Assembly (NCBI RefSeq): GCF_001544835.2
Contig: NZ_FCNX02000012.1
Location: 62,001 to 126,000, forward strand
Direction of reading: 5' to 3'
DNA length: 64,000 nt
Origin: Caballeronia fortuita
GTDB taxonomy: Bacteria; Pseudomonadota; Gammaproteobacteria; Burkholderiales; Burkholderiaceae
Shown: positions 44,080-53,645 of the stretch, in pieces
Layout: each line of letters opens with the position of its first letter
Numbering within the stretch: position 1 is the first letter of the stretch
Program-made: the position numbers and the translations under genes
The notes under the pieces: generated by a model
The model's input: the letters and a program-made list of their open reading frames with translations, nothing else
Database searches by the model: none
Told to the model about the DNA's origin: nothing

Positions 44080-44991
44080 ATGACCCAACTCGCCGACCTC
44101 AACGACGTCGCCGTCTTTGTGCGGGTGGCACAGTTCGAGAGCTTCAGCCGCGCCGCGCGCGCGCTCGGCATGCCTGTCTCAACGGTCAGCCGCAAGGTAA
44201 CCGCGCTCGAAGAACGGCTCGGCGTCACGCTGTTGCAACGCACGACGCGCAAGCTGAGCCTGACGTCACAGGGTCGCGCCTACTTCGATCAATGCAGCGA
44301 GCCGTTGAGCCATCTGTACGACGCGGAGCGCGTCATTACTCAGACGCAGAAGAAGCCGGAGGGCGTGCTACGCATCTCCGGTCCTGTGATGCTCGAACAG
44401 GAGCCGTTTTACGCGTTCCTGTCGGCATTTCTGAAGGACTATCCGCAAATCTTGGTGGATCTGTATTTCACCAACGCATTCATCGACCTGATCGCCGAAA
44501 ACGTCGACGTTGCGATTCGCTTCGGAGAATTGCAGGACTCAAGTCTCGTTGCACAGCGAGTGGGAAGGAGCGTGCGGCAACTGGTCGTCTCAGCCGACTA
44601 TGCGCGAAACCATCCCCTTCCCTCTCGCCCCAACGAGCTGAGCCAGCACCCCTGCGTGCTGATCAACGCCCGCAACAATGAGACGGAATGGCACCTGGTC
44701 AGCGGCCGCAAAACGGCCAGGGTGCACGTGAGTGGGCCTGTCGCAGCACGCGACTTCCACATCGTCAGTGCATTCGCGCTCCGGGGGCACGGCATCGCGC
44801 TGCTTCCGTCGAGTTATTGCGATCCGCACATTGCCAGCGGAGAACTGGTGCGCGTGCTGCCCGAGTGGTCGTCACCGGAAATATTCGTGCATGCTGTTTA
44901 TCCGACGCGGCGCTTCATGCCGTCGAAATTGAAGGCGTTTCTTGATGCGCTGAAAGCGTGGCACGGACCGCTTTGGCTTCCGCTGCGCTGA
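44080..44991 (+). CDS. LysR-family regulator divergent from the SDR gene
   Basis: A 303-residue LysR regulator. The helix-turn-helix is in residues 1-65 (ESFSRAARALGMPVSTVSRK, then LLQRTTRKLSLTSQG). The effector domain starts near residue 90 and includes VDVAIRFGELQDSSLVAQRV, typical of the subgroup controlling SDR/efflux pairs. It is divergent from the SDR at 43958 with a palindromic element between them. Its last codons lie inside a 12-base-stem hairpin. Effector unknown. Confidence 0.92.
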   Translation: MTQLADLNDVAVFVRVAQFESFSRAARALGMPVSTVSRKVTALEERLGVTLLQRTTRKLSLTSQGRAYFDQCSEPLSHLYDAERVITQTQKKPEGVLRISGPVMLEQEPFYAFLSAFLKDYPQILVDLYFTNAFIDLIAENVDVAIRFGELQDSSLVAQRVGRSVRQLVVSADYARNHPLPSRPNELSQHPCVLINARNNETEWHLVSGRKTARVHVSGPVAARDFHIVSAFALRGHGIALLPSSYCDPHIASGELVRVLPEWSSPEIFVHAVYPTRRFMPSKLKAFLDALKAWHGPLWLPLR

Positions 44992-45001
44992 AGCCAAAGC
45001 G
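44969..45001. terminator. Bidirectional hairpin between convergent genes
   Basis: Perfect 12-base stem CGCTTTGGCTTC / GAAGCCAAAGCG with a 9-base loop. It overlaps the last codons and stop of lysR (ending 44991) and ends 9 bases before the convergent monooxygenase gene's end at 45010. Likely separates the two transcripts; no pronounced T-run. Confidence 0.65.
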
Positions 45002-45009
45002 ATCTTGTC

Positions 45010-46032
45010 CTAACGCCAGCCGAGCGAGGGGGCGACGTGCGTGAGGATCGATTCGATCACGTGTGCGCAGTACTCCACGCCGAGTTGATTCGGCACGGTC
45101 AACAGTAGCGTGTCGGCTTCGGCAATCGCCTCGTCGGCTGCGAGCTGCCTGACGAGCGCGTCGGGCTCTGCCGCATAACTGCGGCCGAAAACCGTCCGGA
45201 TGTTGCCGTCCAGCAGGCCGATCGTGTCGTCGCTGTTCGCATCGCGTCCGAAGTACCTGCGATCGCGATCGTTCACCAGCGGAAAGATGCTACGACTCAC
45301 CGACACTCGCGGCTCACGCTCGTGTCCGGCTTCCTTCCACGCCTGCCGGTAAGCGCGGATCTGCTCCGCCTGCTGAACATGCAGAGGACGGCCCGACTCA
45401 TCGTTCTTCAAGGTCGAGCACTGCAGGTTCATGCCCATTCCGGCTGCCCATACCGCGGTGGCGTGCGATCCCGAGCCCCACCAGATGCGATCGCGCAAGC
45501 CCTCCGAATGAGGCTCCACCCGTAGCAGGCCCGGCGGGTTCGCGAACATCGGTCGGGGATTTGGCTCGGCGAAACCTTCGCCGCGCAGCACTTCGTAGAA
45601 CACTTCAGTGTGCCGACGGGCCATATCGCCGTGCGTCTCACCCTCACCCGGTGCAAAGCCGAAATATCGCCAGCCGTCGATCACCTGTTCGCCCGAGCCG
45701 CGGCTGATGCCGAGTTGCAGGCGTCCACCGGCGATGAGGTCGGCGGCGCCCGCCTCCTCGGCCATGTACAGCGGGTTCTCGTACCTCATGTCGATGACGG
45801 CTGTGCCGATTTCGATGCGGCTGGTTTTCGCGCCCACAGCCGCCAGTAGCGGGAACGGCGACGCGAGCTGCCGCGCGAAATGATGCACGCGGAAAAACGC
45901 CCCGTCCGCGCCCAGTTGCTCGGCAGCAACCGCGAGGTCGATGGATTGGAGCAGGACGTCGGAAGCTGAACGCGTGTGCGAGTGTGCCGACTCAGACCAA
46001 TGGCCAAACGATAAAAAACCGATTTTTTTCAT
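45010..46032 (-). CDS. Luciferase-like (LLM class) flavin-dependent monooxygenase
   Basis: A 340-residue protein of the bacterial-luciferase superfamily. MKKIGFLSFGHWS opens the barrel, TSRIEIGTAVIDMRYENPLY and GRLQLGISRGSGEQVIDGW are the FMN-phosphate and substrate-pocket segments, and the C-terminal LLLTVPNQLGVEYCAHVIES is standard. These enzymes use reduced flavin and oxygen to oxidise alkanes, sulfonates, aldehydes or nitro compounds. ATG at 46032 is chosen at the family N-terminus. It lies 101 bases after the second SDR on the same strand, so both may respond to the shared upstream element. Confidence 0.9.
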   Translation of the reverse strand: MKKIGFLSFGHWSESAHSHTRSASDVLLQSIDLAVAAEQLGADGAFFRVHHFARQLASPFPLLAAVGAKTSRIEIGTAVIDMRYENPLYMAEEAGAADLIAGGRLQLGISRGSGEQVIDGWRYFGFAPGEGETHGDMARRHTEVFYEVLRGEGFAEPNPRPMFANPPGLLRVEPHSEGLRDRIWWGSGSHATAVWAAGMGMNLQCSTLKNDESGRPLHVQQAEQIRAYRQAWKEAGHEREPRVSVSRSIFPLVNDRDRRYFGRDANSDDTIGLLDGNIRTVFGRSYAAEPDALVRQLAADEAIAEADTLLLTVPNQLGVEYCAHVIESILTHVAPSLGWR

Positions 46033-46133
46033 GTCAATGTTGCGCGCAAGCTCGATAGGCGATGCCCGCATCTTGTGCGAATCGGGCAGACGCCGCTTGC
46101 ACGCGCGCCGTCTGCCCCTTAGTTTTTTGCGGT

Positions 46134-46991
46134 TCAGGCCGGGAAGTCGGTGGATGCGGAAAGCGACTTCCAGGTTTGCGTTTCGGCCGTCACATACGCA
46201 TTCTTTTCGGCCAGTGCCTTAAGTGTGTCGGTGCCGAGCGGCAGACGCAGCGGTGGCGTCTCGGCATCGACGAGTCTGATCATCGCGGTTGCCAGTCTTG
46301 CAGGATCGCCTGGCTGATTATGATTGATTTCGCCAGCGAGGCGCCGCAGCCTGCCCGAGGTCTCTTCATAGTCACCAATGATCGTCTTGCCGACGGCCAA
46401 CGACGACGCATCCAGAAAGTCGGTGCGGAAGAACCCGGGCTCGATCATTGTTACGTGAATGCCAAGCGGCCTGAGTTCAGCATGCAGCGCTTCCGTGATA
46501 CCTTCCACAGCGAATTTCGTCGAGCTGTAGACGCCGACGCCTGCCGCCGCCTGATAACCGACGATTGACGACGTGTTGATCACATGCCCCGAACGCTGTT
46601 TGCGCATCACAGGCAACACGGCGCGTGTGACGTTGAGCAAGCCAAACACGTTGGTCTCGTAAATGCGGCGAACCTCGGCATCGCTCGATTCCTCGACCGC
46701 CGCGAGCAGCCCGAAGCCCGCGTTATTGACCAGCACATCGATGCGGCCGAACTTATCGACCGCGGCTTCAACCGCTGCCTTCGCCTGTGCCTCGTTTGTC
46801 ACGTCGAGTGCAAAGGTGAGCAACGCAGGCGACTCTCCAAGCCGCTCGGCGATCGCGGCGGCGTTGCGGCCGGTCGCGACGACGGCGTTGCCATCGTCGA
46901 GCGCGGCTTGCGTAATCAGTGCGCCGAAACCGCGGGATGCGCCGGTGATAAACCAGACGCGTTTAAATTGCTGTTTCGTGAGGGTGTTCAT
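46134..46991 (-). CDS. Short-chain dehydrogenase/reductase (SDR)
   Basis: A 285-residue SDR. The cofactor motif VWFITGASRGFGALITQAAL is at about 12-31, NNAGFGL at about 90, the Ser in SSIVGYQ and the Tyr/Lys pair in YSSTKFA. The longer C-terminus and ETNVFGLLNVTRAVLP place it with retinol- or oxidoreductase-type SDRs common in Burkholderia. Its upstream region contains a near copy of the element in front of the SDR at 43958. Downstream is the monooxygenase. Substrate unknown. Confidence 0.92.
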   Translation of the reverse strand: MNTLTKQQFKRVWFITGASRGFGALITQAALDDGNAVVATGRNAAAIAERLGESPALLTFALDVTNEAQAKAAVEAAVDKFGRIDVLVNNAGFGLLAAVEESSDAEVRRIYETNVFGLLNVTRAVLPVMRKQRSGHVINTSSIVGYQAAAGVGVYSSTKFAVEGITEALHAELRPLGIHVTMIEPGFFRTDFLDASSLAVGKTIIGDYEETSGRLRRLAGEINHNQPGDPARLATAMIRLVDAETPPLRLPLGTDTLKALAEKNAYVTAETQTWKSLSASTDFPA

Positions 46992-47370
46992 GGCTCTTCT
47001 CCGTGGTTCGTGCTGGATGTGGAACGAGGTGCATGGGAGAAGTGTCGGACCGGCGGAAGCTTTTGATTAGACGGGAATGGGTGGAATGACTTTTCCGTCA
47101 ATGGAAAATTGCGCGCGCGAACGCAAATGTGTCCTGCGTCGCTCACCAAGGTCGGGAAGCGCGATTGCGACGAAGCAGGTCTCGGACGCTCGCGGCAACA
47201 CGGTGTCTGCGCTTATTCGACGGCTTCTAGAAAGACGACGACTCCCGGTTCGCGAGGGACGTCGCCACGTTCCTGAAGGAAGGCGGAGTCGCCCTCGAAG
47301 ACCACGGCCGCTCCTAAGCGCTGCAGGCGTGAGCGGAAATTAGTCGCGGCCCAGCTTGACGTCCAGACAG
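46992..47370. other. 379-base stretch with the regulatory element and a possible relic
   Basis: Upstream of the second SDR. It holds the shared element (47063-47097). Around 47230-47317 a plus-strand frame reads DVATFLKEGGVALEDHGRS, protein-like but unassigned. No divergent lysR gene is present, unlike at the first SDR. Confidence 0.4.
47063..47097. promoter_or_regulatory. Upstream element shared with the SDR at 43227 (copy 2)
   Basis: Contains TAGACGGGAAT and TGGAA-N6-TTCCG, matching copy 1 at 44016-44050 at most positions and at the same spacing. Distance to the SDR start is 72 bases versus 58 for copy 1. Suggests common control by the LysR at 44080. Confidence 0.6.
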
Positions 47371-47493
47371 TTAGCGTTCTCCATGGAGGAGGAGCAGCAA
47401 CGTCAAAAGAGCCTTGAGAAGTCCATATCCGGCGAGCCCAATGCCAATTGCCCCGCAGACCGTCAAGGCCAGCGCGATCAAATGGTCGGACAT
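47371..47493 (-). CDS. Single-helix mini membrane protein
   Basis: A 40-residue protein from ATG 47493 (MSDHLIALALTVCGAIGIGL), hydrophobic over nearly its whole length and ending HGER. GAGG lies 5 bases upstream of the start. It is too short for family assignment. A real small membrane protein is plausible from the start signal and composition. Confidence 0.45.
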   Translation of the reverse strand: MSDHLIALALTVCGAIGIGLAGYGLLKALLTLLLLLHGER

Positions 47494-47637
47494 CGGATCC
47501 TCATGGTCTGCCTCGCAAAATCGCGGCTTATCGGTTGGAAAACAAGGCTCGCATAGCACAGCTGAGGGCGGTGCCTAAATCTTAGTGCACTAGGACGTCA
47601 GCTTGGTCCGCATCACGCGCCGCGCCGCTATCGGCGC

Positions 47638-48462
47638 CTAGCTCTTTGCGACGAGATGATCGGATCTTGTCACACAGCAAGTCACGCGCCTGCGGCAGTG
47701 CGGAAATCGGTCGCAGGACGCCATGGTGCGTTCACCCCTTCCCCGAAAAATGTCTTGGCCTACGCATGCAGGTAGTTCCCGTCGGGACCGAAGTGGTGAG
47801 ACGACATCAAGAACCACCATCAGCGCCAGGCCATGCGCAGCGTCGATGAGCTGCTTGAGTTCTTCCGTGCGTCCATAGGTCGAGTCGCGCGCGTAGGGCA
47901 GCACCCCGTCGTGGCCTAAGTTGCGGTACCGGAAAAGTCGTTGAGCGGCATCAGTTCGATGGTTGTCACGCCAAGTTGCGCAAGTTCCCGCAGACGCGCG
48001 TAGCGCCCGCATAGCCACACATCGCGCCGACGTGCCGTTTGTATAGCACCGTTTCTTCTCACGGGCGCCCTTGTCAATCCTCGTTGTTCCAGTTGTATGC
48101 GTCAGGATTCAAGACTTCGCTTGCCCAATCACGTCCTGCGGTTGGAAGCGCGACGCGAGATCGAGAGCGGCGAGCTCGCAGTCGAAACAATATCGATACA
48201 GCGTCCCGGCCCCGGCGTCGGCTTCCACTTCGGACCCGCCGTCGTCAGCGAGTTCAATTTCGATGAGTTCAGGCGTGGTGCTCCGGCTCGCTGAATCTCG
48301 CCTTGCACGCGTTGGAGCGACGGCGCCCCAAGCCGAAAGCGCGTACGCGGATACCCTTGTTGTGGACGCGTCCCGTGATCCTCCTGCCGTTGATATTGAG
48401 ATGCGCGCCGAAGGAGAGGCAGTGGGTACCTCGGTGCCGCTCATGAACTTGTTGTCGTGCAT
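47638..48462 (-). pseudogene. treZ: Decayed treZ (malto-oligosyltrehalose trehalohydrolase)
   Basis: Fragments in all three minus frames, in the right order, match TreZ (GH13). From the 5' end: RTRFRLGAPSLQRV; LYRYCFDCELAALDLASRFQ (usually DPASRFQP); SEVLNPDAYNWNNED then a stop; LRELAQLGVTTIELMPLNDF; GHDGVLPYARDSTYGRTEEL; then HFGPDGNYLHA followed by a stop and AKTFF. Several frameshifts and nonsense codons separate them, and the catalytic half after NYLHAYA is absent. Intact TreZ (about 600 residues) releases trehalose from maltooligosyltrehalose. Segments were read by eye from family memory. Confidence 0.8.
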
Positions 48463-48868
48463 AGTAGGGCCACTAGTGCTTTGCCATCTTGATTCAAACT
48501 CTGCCGCGCTGATTTCGGCCTAAGGCGCGACGCACATGAGTTTGTCCTATCAGCCGGCGTTCGCCCTGTCGAACTGCAAGGCATGAGCAGTCGTCGTAGA
48601 CGCCCGCTGTCCATGTTGAGATTTTTCTCGTTGCGTGCAGTCGCATTGAACGCACTTGTCGGTGCGACCGGTGTCCTGCAGTCGTCTCGGCGCTAGCACG
48701 ACGGTGCTCGTTTCACGCTTGACTGTCCGCCAAGGCCCGCTGGGCGCGGGCTGACATTCACCGCCCGTCCGCGTGAGTGCCGAAGATCTATGTCCCGTTT
48801 CTTGGGGCCGGAGCGGCAGCGAACGGCCGGGCCGTAGGCCGCACAACGGGACCTACCTGAGCGTCGTG
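48463..48868. other. 406-base gap between treZ and maltokinase relics
   Basis: No recognisable coding sequence. In related operons glgB and glgX often lie between these genes, so a large deletion or heavy decay is likely. Confidence 0.4.
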
Positions 48869-50135
48869 TCATGGAGCGTTGACTGCGTCGGTAAAAGCGG
48901 CGAGCGCGCGTACCATTCCTCGCACTGGGATCAAAAGCCAGTCCGGTCGGTTCGCCGCTTCATAGCAGACCTCGTAGGCCGCTTTTTCAAGCGCAAACAA
49001 GTTCAGGAGATCGGGTGCGTCACTCATTACGGATGCGGTCACCTCCGTTCCGCGCGCGTCCTGATACGCGCGCAGGAAGCCCTTTTCCGCAGCGCTGATC
49101 GGCGCATGGAGAATCGCTGCGCCGTCAGCCCTATTTTCCTCTTTGGCCGCGAATGCCGCCGCATAATCGATCGATCTGAGCAGGCCGGCCACGTCCTTCA
49201 CCGCGCTTGACTTCGCACGGCGCGATTCGATCGGCCGCGCGGGCTCGCCTTCAAAGTCGATGATGTAAGCATCCGTGCCCGACCACAGCACCTGTCCGAG
49301 ATGGAAGTCGCCGTGGATGCGGATCTTCAATGCGCCCGAGTCACCGAACTGCGCGCGGCGAACGGCTTCGACGATCTCCGATCGCGCATCAACGATGCGG
49401 GAGACGAGCGGATCATCGCAAGACAAGAGAACATCGACTGCGCGCTCGAATTGTTCAATCGCCGCGAGCAACTTCGGGATCGAAGGCAGCGTCGTCATGT
49501 GCCTTCGACAGCACGGCGTGCAACTACGCCCAGACGCCCACCGACGACCTCCACTTCGCGCGCGGCGGGCTCCGGCCTGAAATCGAGCGTGCCGTTTTCC
49601 TCCGAAGCGCTCGCCGCTCCTTGACTCGTCTGGCCAAGCAGGGAACGGATGAACGCGGGCATAAAGAACGCGTCGCTCAGAATGCCACGGCGCCCGTCGC
49701 CAAGCACCGCCACGATGGCCATGTCACGCATCGGAGTACGCTCGGCGTCACCGCCAGCGTCACCGTCCCATGAAACCGCCAGCGGCAAGGCGTAGCGTTC
49801 AACGCTGCGTCGAGTGCGACTTCGATCTGGGCGAGTACAGCAAACTCGTCGATGGCGGCCGGGTCGGCGAGCTTGAGCGATCGGATTGCTTGGTTTTTTG
49901 TCGCGAACCAGCGACGCCGCGCGAGATAGTTCGGCAGGATCTGTTGCTCGAGAACCGCGCGGTTTTCGGGCGACAGAACGTCGGCAAGTCGATCGGCAAC
50001 GATCTCCTCCCGTGCCTCATCGATCAGGCCCGCGTCGCCACGAGCCTGCGCCCAGTGTCGATCCGGATCGCCATCGGGTCGACCGGCCGCTTCCCACATG
50101 TAGTACGCCCGGAGGCGTAGTTCGTCGTCGTTCAT
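48869..50135 (-). pseudogene. DUF2934 segment fused to a frameshifted maltokinase domain (treS/mak relic)
   Basis: The first part (from ATG 50135) is a DUF2934 module (LRLRAYYMWEAAGRPDGDPD). It passes directly into the start of the maltokinase domain usually fused to trehalose synthase (LADVLSPENRAVLEQQILPN, YLARRRWFATK). The frame shifts near 49790 and continues with LPLAVSWDGDAG and ILSDAFFMPAFIRSLLGQ. It shifts again near 49497 to a 209-codon frame holding the kinase catalytic centre, RIHGDFHLGQVLWSGTDAYI then IDFEGEPARPI. The GH13 trehalose-synthase domain is missing. The intact enzyme makes maltose-1-phosphate for the GlgE pathway. At least two frameshifts; inactive. Confidence 0.8.
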
Positions 50136-50751
50136 GTCTGTTCACTCCGCTCGACTCAGTGTCATCAGCACGTTCAAGCCGGCGATGGCGCACGATCCGG
50201 TCCCGCCGAGAACCGATCCAAGTAATGGCACGGTGGAGAGAGGCGGAGATCCCCGGGACACGGCCGGGACACCGCATAGTGCGCGGGAACCGGTTCGGAA
50301 CGCCGCACGGGCGAGGCGCTCCTCGCATCAATAGCGACCTCGCTGATCTCAGGAGTCCGCAAGTGAAGACCTCAGCCGGTCGGACGCGCGTGCTAAGCCT
50401 GTCCGACCGAGGCAGAATCGAAGCCGAGCGTACCCCAGGTTCTGGAAGGTACGTCCGTCAACGTCGCGAGCACCAAGTAGACAGGCTCAAATAAAGGTAC
50501 TGATGGCACCTCGATCACCTCGCGCTGGTGATCAGGCCCCGTCGGCTTTCTTTCCTGACTGTGGAGATTGCCGTGGCGCTTCGGTGTCAAGCAAAGTTGT
50601 CCGGGCGCCTGCCACTATGGAAGGAATTGCAGCCGCAGAAGGGGCCGGCCAGACGACTTGCTCGGCAAGCAAACATCGCAAGTCCACTTGTTCAAATCAT
50701 CTACTATGATTGGTGTACCCAGAATGCGAACCTCTTCGTCGCGAGGCACCT
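50136..50751. other. 616-base region, no recognised gene
   Basis: Upstream of the maltokinase relic and of the DUF2934 gene, divergent. Open frames here are arginine-rich and not protein-like. Confidence 0.4.
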
Positions 50752-50952
50752 ATGCAATCGTCCATCACCGAAGAACAGATTAGAACTGTGGCTTATCGGC
50801 TCTGGGAGGAAGCCGGGTGCCCTGAAGGCCAAGCCGACGAGTTCTGGGAACGCGCTCGGCAAGAACTCGGCGTGAATGGGCCTACTAACAATGCTCGAGC
50901 GATTGAACCCGCTGAAGAACTAGACGCACGCGGTTCCCCGGATGGGGCGTAA
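50752..50952 (+). CDS. DUF2934-family small protein
   Basis: A 66-residue protein from ATG 50752. The DUF2934 core QIRTVAYRLWEEAGCPEGQA is followed by DEFWERARQEL. DUF2934 proteins are short helical proteins frequent in glycogen/trehalose operons of proteobacteria; function unknown. A second, eroded DUF2934 module is at the N-terminus of the maltokinase relic on the other strand. Probably a survivor of the lost operon. Confidence 0.82.
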   Translation: MQSSITEEQIRTVAYRLWEEAGCPEGQADEFWERARQELGVNGPTNNARAIEPAEELDARGSPDGA

Positions 50953-52052
50953 TCGCGGAGCCGTGCCGCAGATCGCCATGTGCTCCGCGCCGGCCGGTGG
51001 TCGGCTTCAGCGACGCGTGGACTTTGATCGATCGTCACCGACTCGCCGCCGCGCGGCTCGCCACCGAGACGGGCAGTCATTGGGTCCACAGGAACCGAAG
51101 CGGCAAACAAGCCGGTGCGCTGTTCCTCTGCTGCACGGCAGAGTTAGATCAACAAGAAGGAGTGGACTTATTGGAAGCGCGATCATTGGAACTGGCATAC
51201 CGAGGCACGCCCCAATCGTCTCGGCCGGACTACCATTGTTGCGCCGCCCACTCTGCCCCAGGAAGCGGCCGGTGATCGATTTCGGCCATTGCGTACAGGA
51301 AGACGAAGCGGAGCCCTTCGATGGGTCACGGGAAATCGCCCAGGACGCGGTTGCGCGGGTTATGCCATCGGGTGCGCGAATAACGAGCGTGACGGCAAGC
51401 ATCACGTTGTCTCCAACAAGGTCCCGCGCGAACACCACTCTTTCGCATCGCATCTCGGCCCATTGTATGACGCTCGTCCTAACCGAACTTGCTAGCGGCT
51501 GCCGCATTGCTTAAACGATACGCACCGACGGCGTCATCTGCTTGCAAGCCGGACAGCGGTTCGCCTTTCCGGTAGAACGCGTCGGTTTCCACCGCATACC
51601 GTGCTATTTGGAAAGCTGACTCTAGTCAAAACATCCGGTTTATTGTTGCTTCTTAGGAAACACGCTGCCGAGGCAAGAGGACTGCATCTCGAAGGTCGGC
51701 GCTACGAAGAGCTAGATTCGCGCGCGCAGCTGCAGCATGCGCTTCAATCCGCTAGTACGGGCGTGCAAAGCAGGAAGGGTGGCAGCGGCGATCACTAGCG
51801 GGGCGACTCAGATCGCCAGCCGGCCTCCGGGATCCTTTGCCCTTAGACCGTATTGCCCGAGTTTCGAGGCGAGATGGTGAGCGACTCGGTTGCCAAAGAA
51901 GTACAGAAGCCGGTGACCGCAGACGAGTCGGTAGCCGTCCGGGCGGGCATCTTTCGGTTATCATGCGCCTTGTCGCAGCGGGCGTCGCCAGTTTGCAAAG
52001 GCAGCATAACATCGCCCACTCGCACGCCAGGACAACGCCCGGGAGAAGCGCA
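50953..52052. other. 1100-base region without a recognised gene
   Basis: Longest gene-free stretch. A minus-strand frame at 51007-51507 contains protein-like phrases (VFARDLVGDNVMLAVTLVIR) but no family is recognised. A frame just upstream of it includes CPACKQM, a possible zinc-knuckle remnant. Likely decayed genes. Confidence 0.4.
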
Positions 52053-52814
52053 TTGTCTCATTCAATAGTTGCGTTGCTGGTGTTCTTGGTCGTTTCGCTT
52101 AGCGCGCTGCTCGGTCTCTATATCAGTACGCGCTTGCCCGATCACCATCTCAGCGACGACTCGATGAGTGCCATCAAACTCTCGATCGGCTTGGTCGCGA
52201 CAATCGCGGCGCTCGTCCTCGGTCTGCTCATTTCTTCGGCGAAAAATTCCTTCGATGCGGTCAACAACGCCCTGATCCAGAACGCGGCGAACATGATTCG
52301 CCTTGACAGTGTGCTTTCGCAATACGGACCCGAAACCGGGCCGTTGCGGCAAACGCTGAAGCGCAACTACGCGGACTGGATCGCGTTGATCGCATCGAAC
52401 GACGCGACGCGCGACGCGCGGCTCGACAGCCCCGCGATTATCGGGCGCATGGAAGAGTTCGGCCGCGGCATCGAGAGTCTTCAAGCGGCCAACGACACTC
52501 AACGAGATCTTAAAACGCGCGCCAAACAAATCGCCGATGACGTTTTCACTGCGCGATCCCTAGCGCTGCTGCGGCGGGAAGGCACACTGCCGCGCACGCT
52601 GATGTTCGTGCTCGTGTGTTGGCTTGCGGTGATCTTCGGGACTTTCGGTGTGCTGTCGCCGCGCAACGGCACCGTCATCTTTGCATTTTTGATTTGCGCG
52701 CTCTGCGCATCCGGGGCGATTTTCGTAATCCTAGAAATGGATACGCCGCTCGATGGCGTCATCCGGGTATCGACGCGCGCCATGCGCGAAGCCCTCGAAC
52801 GTCTGGGCCGGTGA
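52053..52814 (+). CDS. Bestrophin-like (DUF4239) membrane protein
   Basis: A 253-residue protein with two N-terminal transmembrane helices (VALLVFLVVSLSALLGLYIS and a segment at about 40-60), a cytoplasmic helical part with LIQNAANMIRLDSVLSQYGP, and two C-terminal helices around LMFVLVCWLAVIFGTFGVLS. This is the DUF4239 layout. The start is TTG at 52053 because GGGAGA lies six bases upstream and no ATG fits; the open frame to 51837 is not needed. Function unknown; the family resembles bestrophin channels. Confidence 0.75.
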   Translation: MSHSIVALLVFLVVSLSALLGLYISTRLPDHHLSDDSMSAIKLSIGLVATIAALVLGLLISSAKNSFDAVNNALIQNAANMIRLDSVLSQYGPETGPLRQTLKRNYADWIALIASNDATRDARLDSPAIIGRMEEFGRGIESLQAANDTQRDLKTRAKQIADDVFTARSLALLRREGTLPRTLMFVLVCWLAVIFGTFGVLSPRNGTVIFAFLICALCASGAIFVILEMDTPLDGVIRVSTRAMREALERLGR

Positions 52815-53645
52815 CGCGCGCCGTCCGGCGCTTCCCAATGACCTGTTGAGCGACGAGCCGAAGCGTCGAAGTCTTGCCTCGCCGCATAGGCGCGAACTTT
52901 CAAGAGCGCCGCCGCCTTCCTGGCGAGTCATCGGCGCGATGGGGCTCGCGATCACGACGCGGATATTTCCAACCGTGCCGGCCACTTTGTCCGCACGTGC
53001 ACTATTAGCGTGGCGACGCTGCATTTTGTGCTCGTTTGTCGCCCTGTGGAGTAGCGAGTGCATCGTCGCATGAAGAGTCGGCAGTGACCGGCTATGCGGC
53101 GTTGCCAGCGTCGCCTTAGGAATGTCGGCAAGGGGTTCGCTAACGACCCGCTCGCGCGAGCCCGTCTAAATGGACGCACCGGATAGCGCCAGTGTCACTT
53201 GTGGGTGTATGAATTTGTTGATCATTCAGGTGGGGCCTGCCGCGAGGCGCCGGTAACGTCGGCGATCCGTTCGGCCGCCGAATTTGCCCGCAACCAGCAC
53301 CAATGCCGGCAATGGCCGAAAGGGCGATCGGTCGCACTGGTGCAGCCAAGCAGTACACAGACACCAGTGCTAAGTGAAGCCTAAACCGCTAAAGCATTAG
53401 CCATTTCGTCCGCGGGCAAGACGCGGTCTCATCCGCTGAGCTTTGCGCCGCAGAATGCATCATCGGCGCGCCGCGCCGGTCGAAGCAGCTTTAATGGGCA
53501 AGAGAGCGCTCACCCTCGGCTAATTCTTTGCGCCTACATTTCACTTGCCTAGACACGCTGAACCGAGCAGCCTTAACCACTCGATCGGACCGCCATTCGT
53601 TGATGTTCGGGTTTGCGTTCATCTCCCAGTTCAAAGGAAACGACC
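52815..53645. other. 831-base region without a recognised gene
   Basis: Several short open frames, none convincing. Around 53560-53600 the minus strand has a tRNA D-arm-like phrase, but no complete cloverleaf could be drawn. It contains the promoter of the FcoT-like gene. Confidence 0.4.

Noticed and set aside
53555..53605. tRNA-like D-arm phrase on the minus strand
   Set aside because: No anticodon stem, T-arm or acceptor stem could be paired around it.
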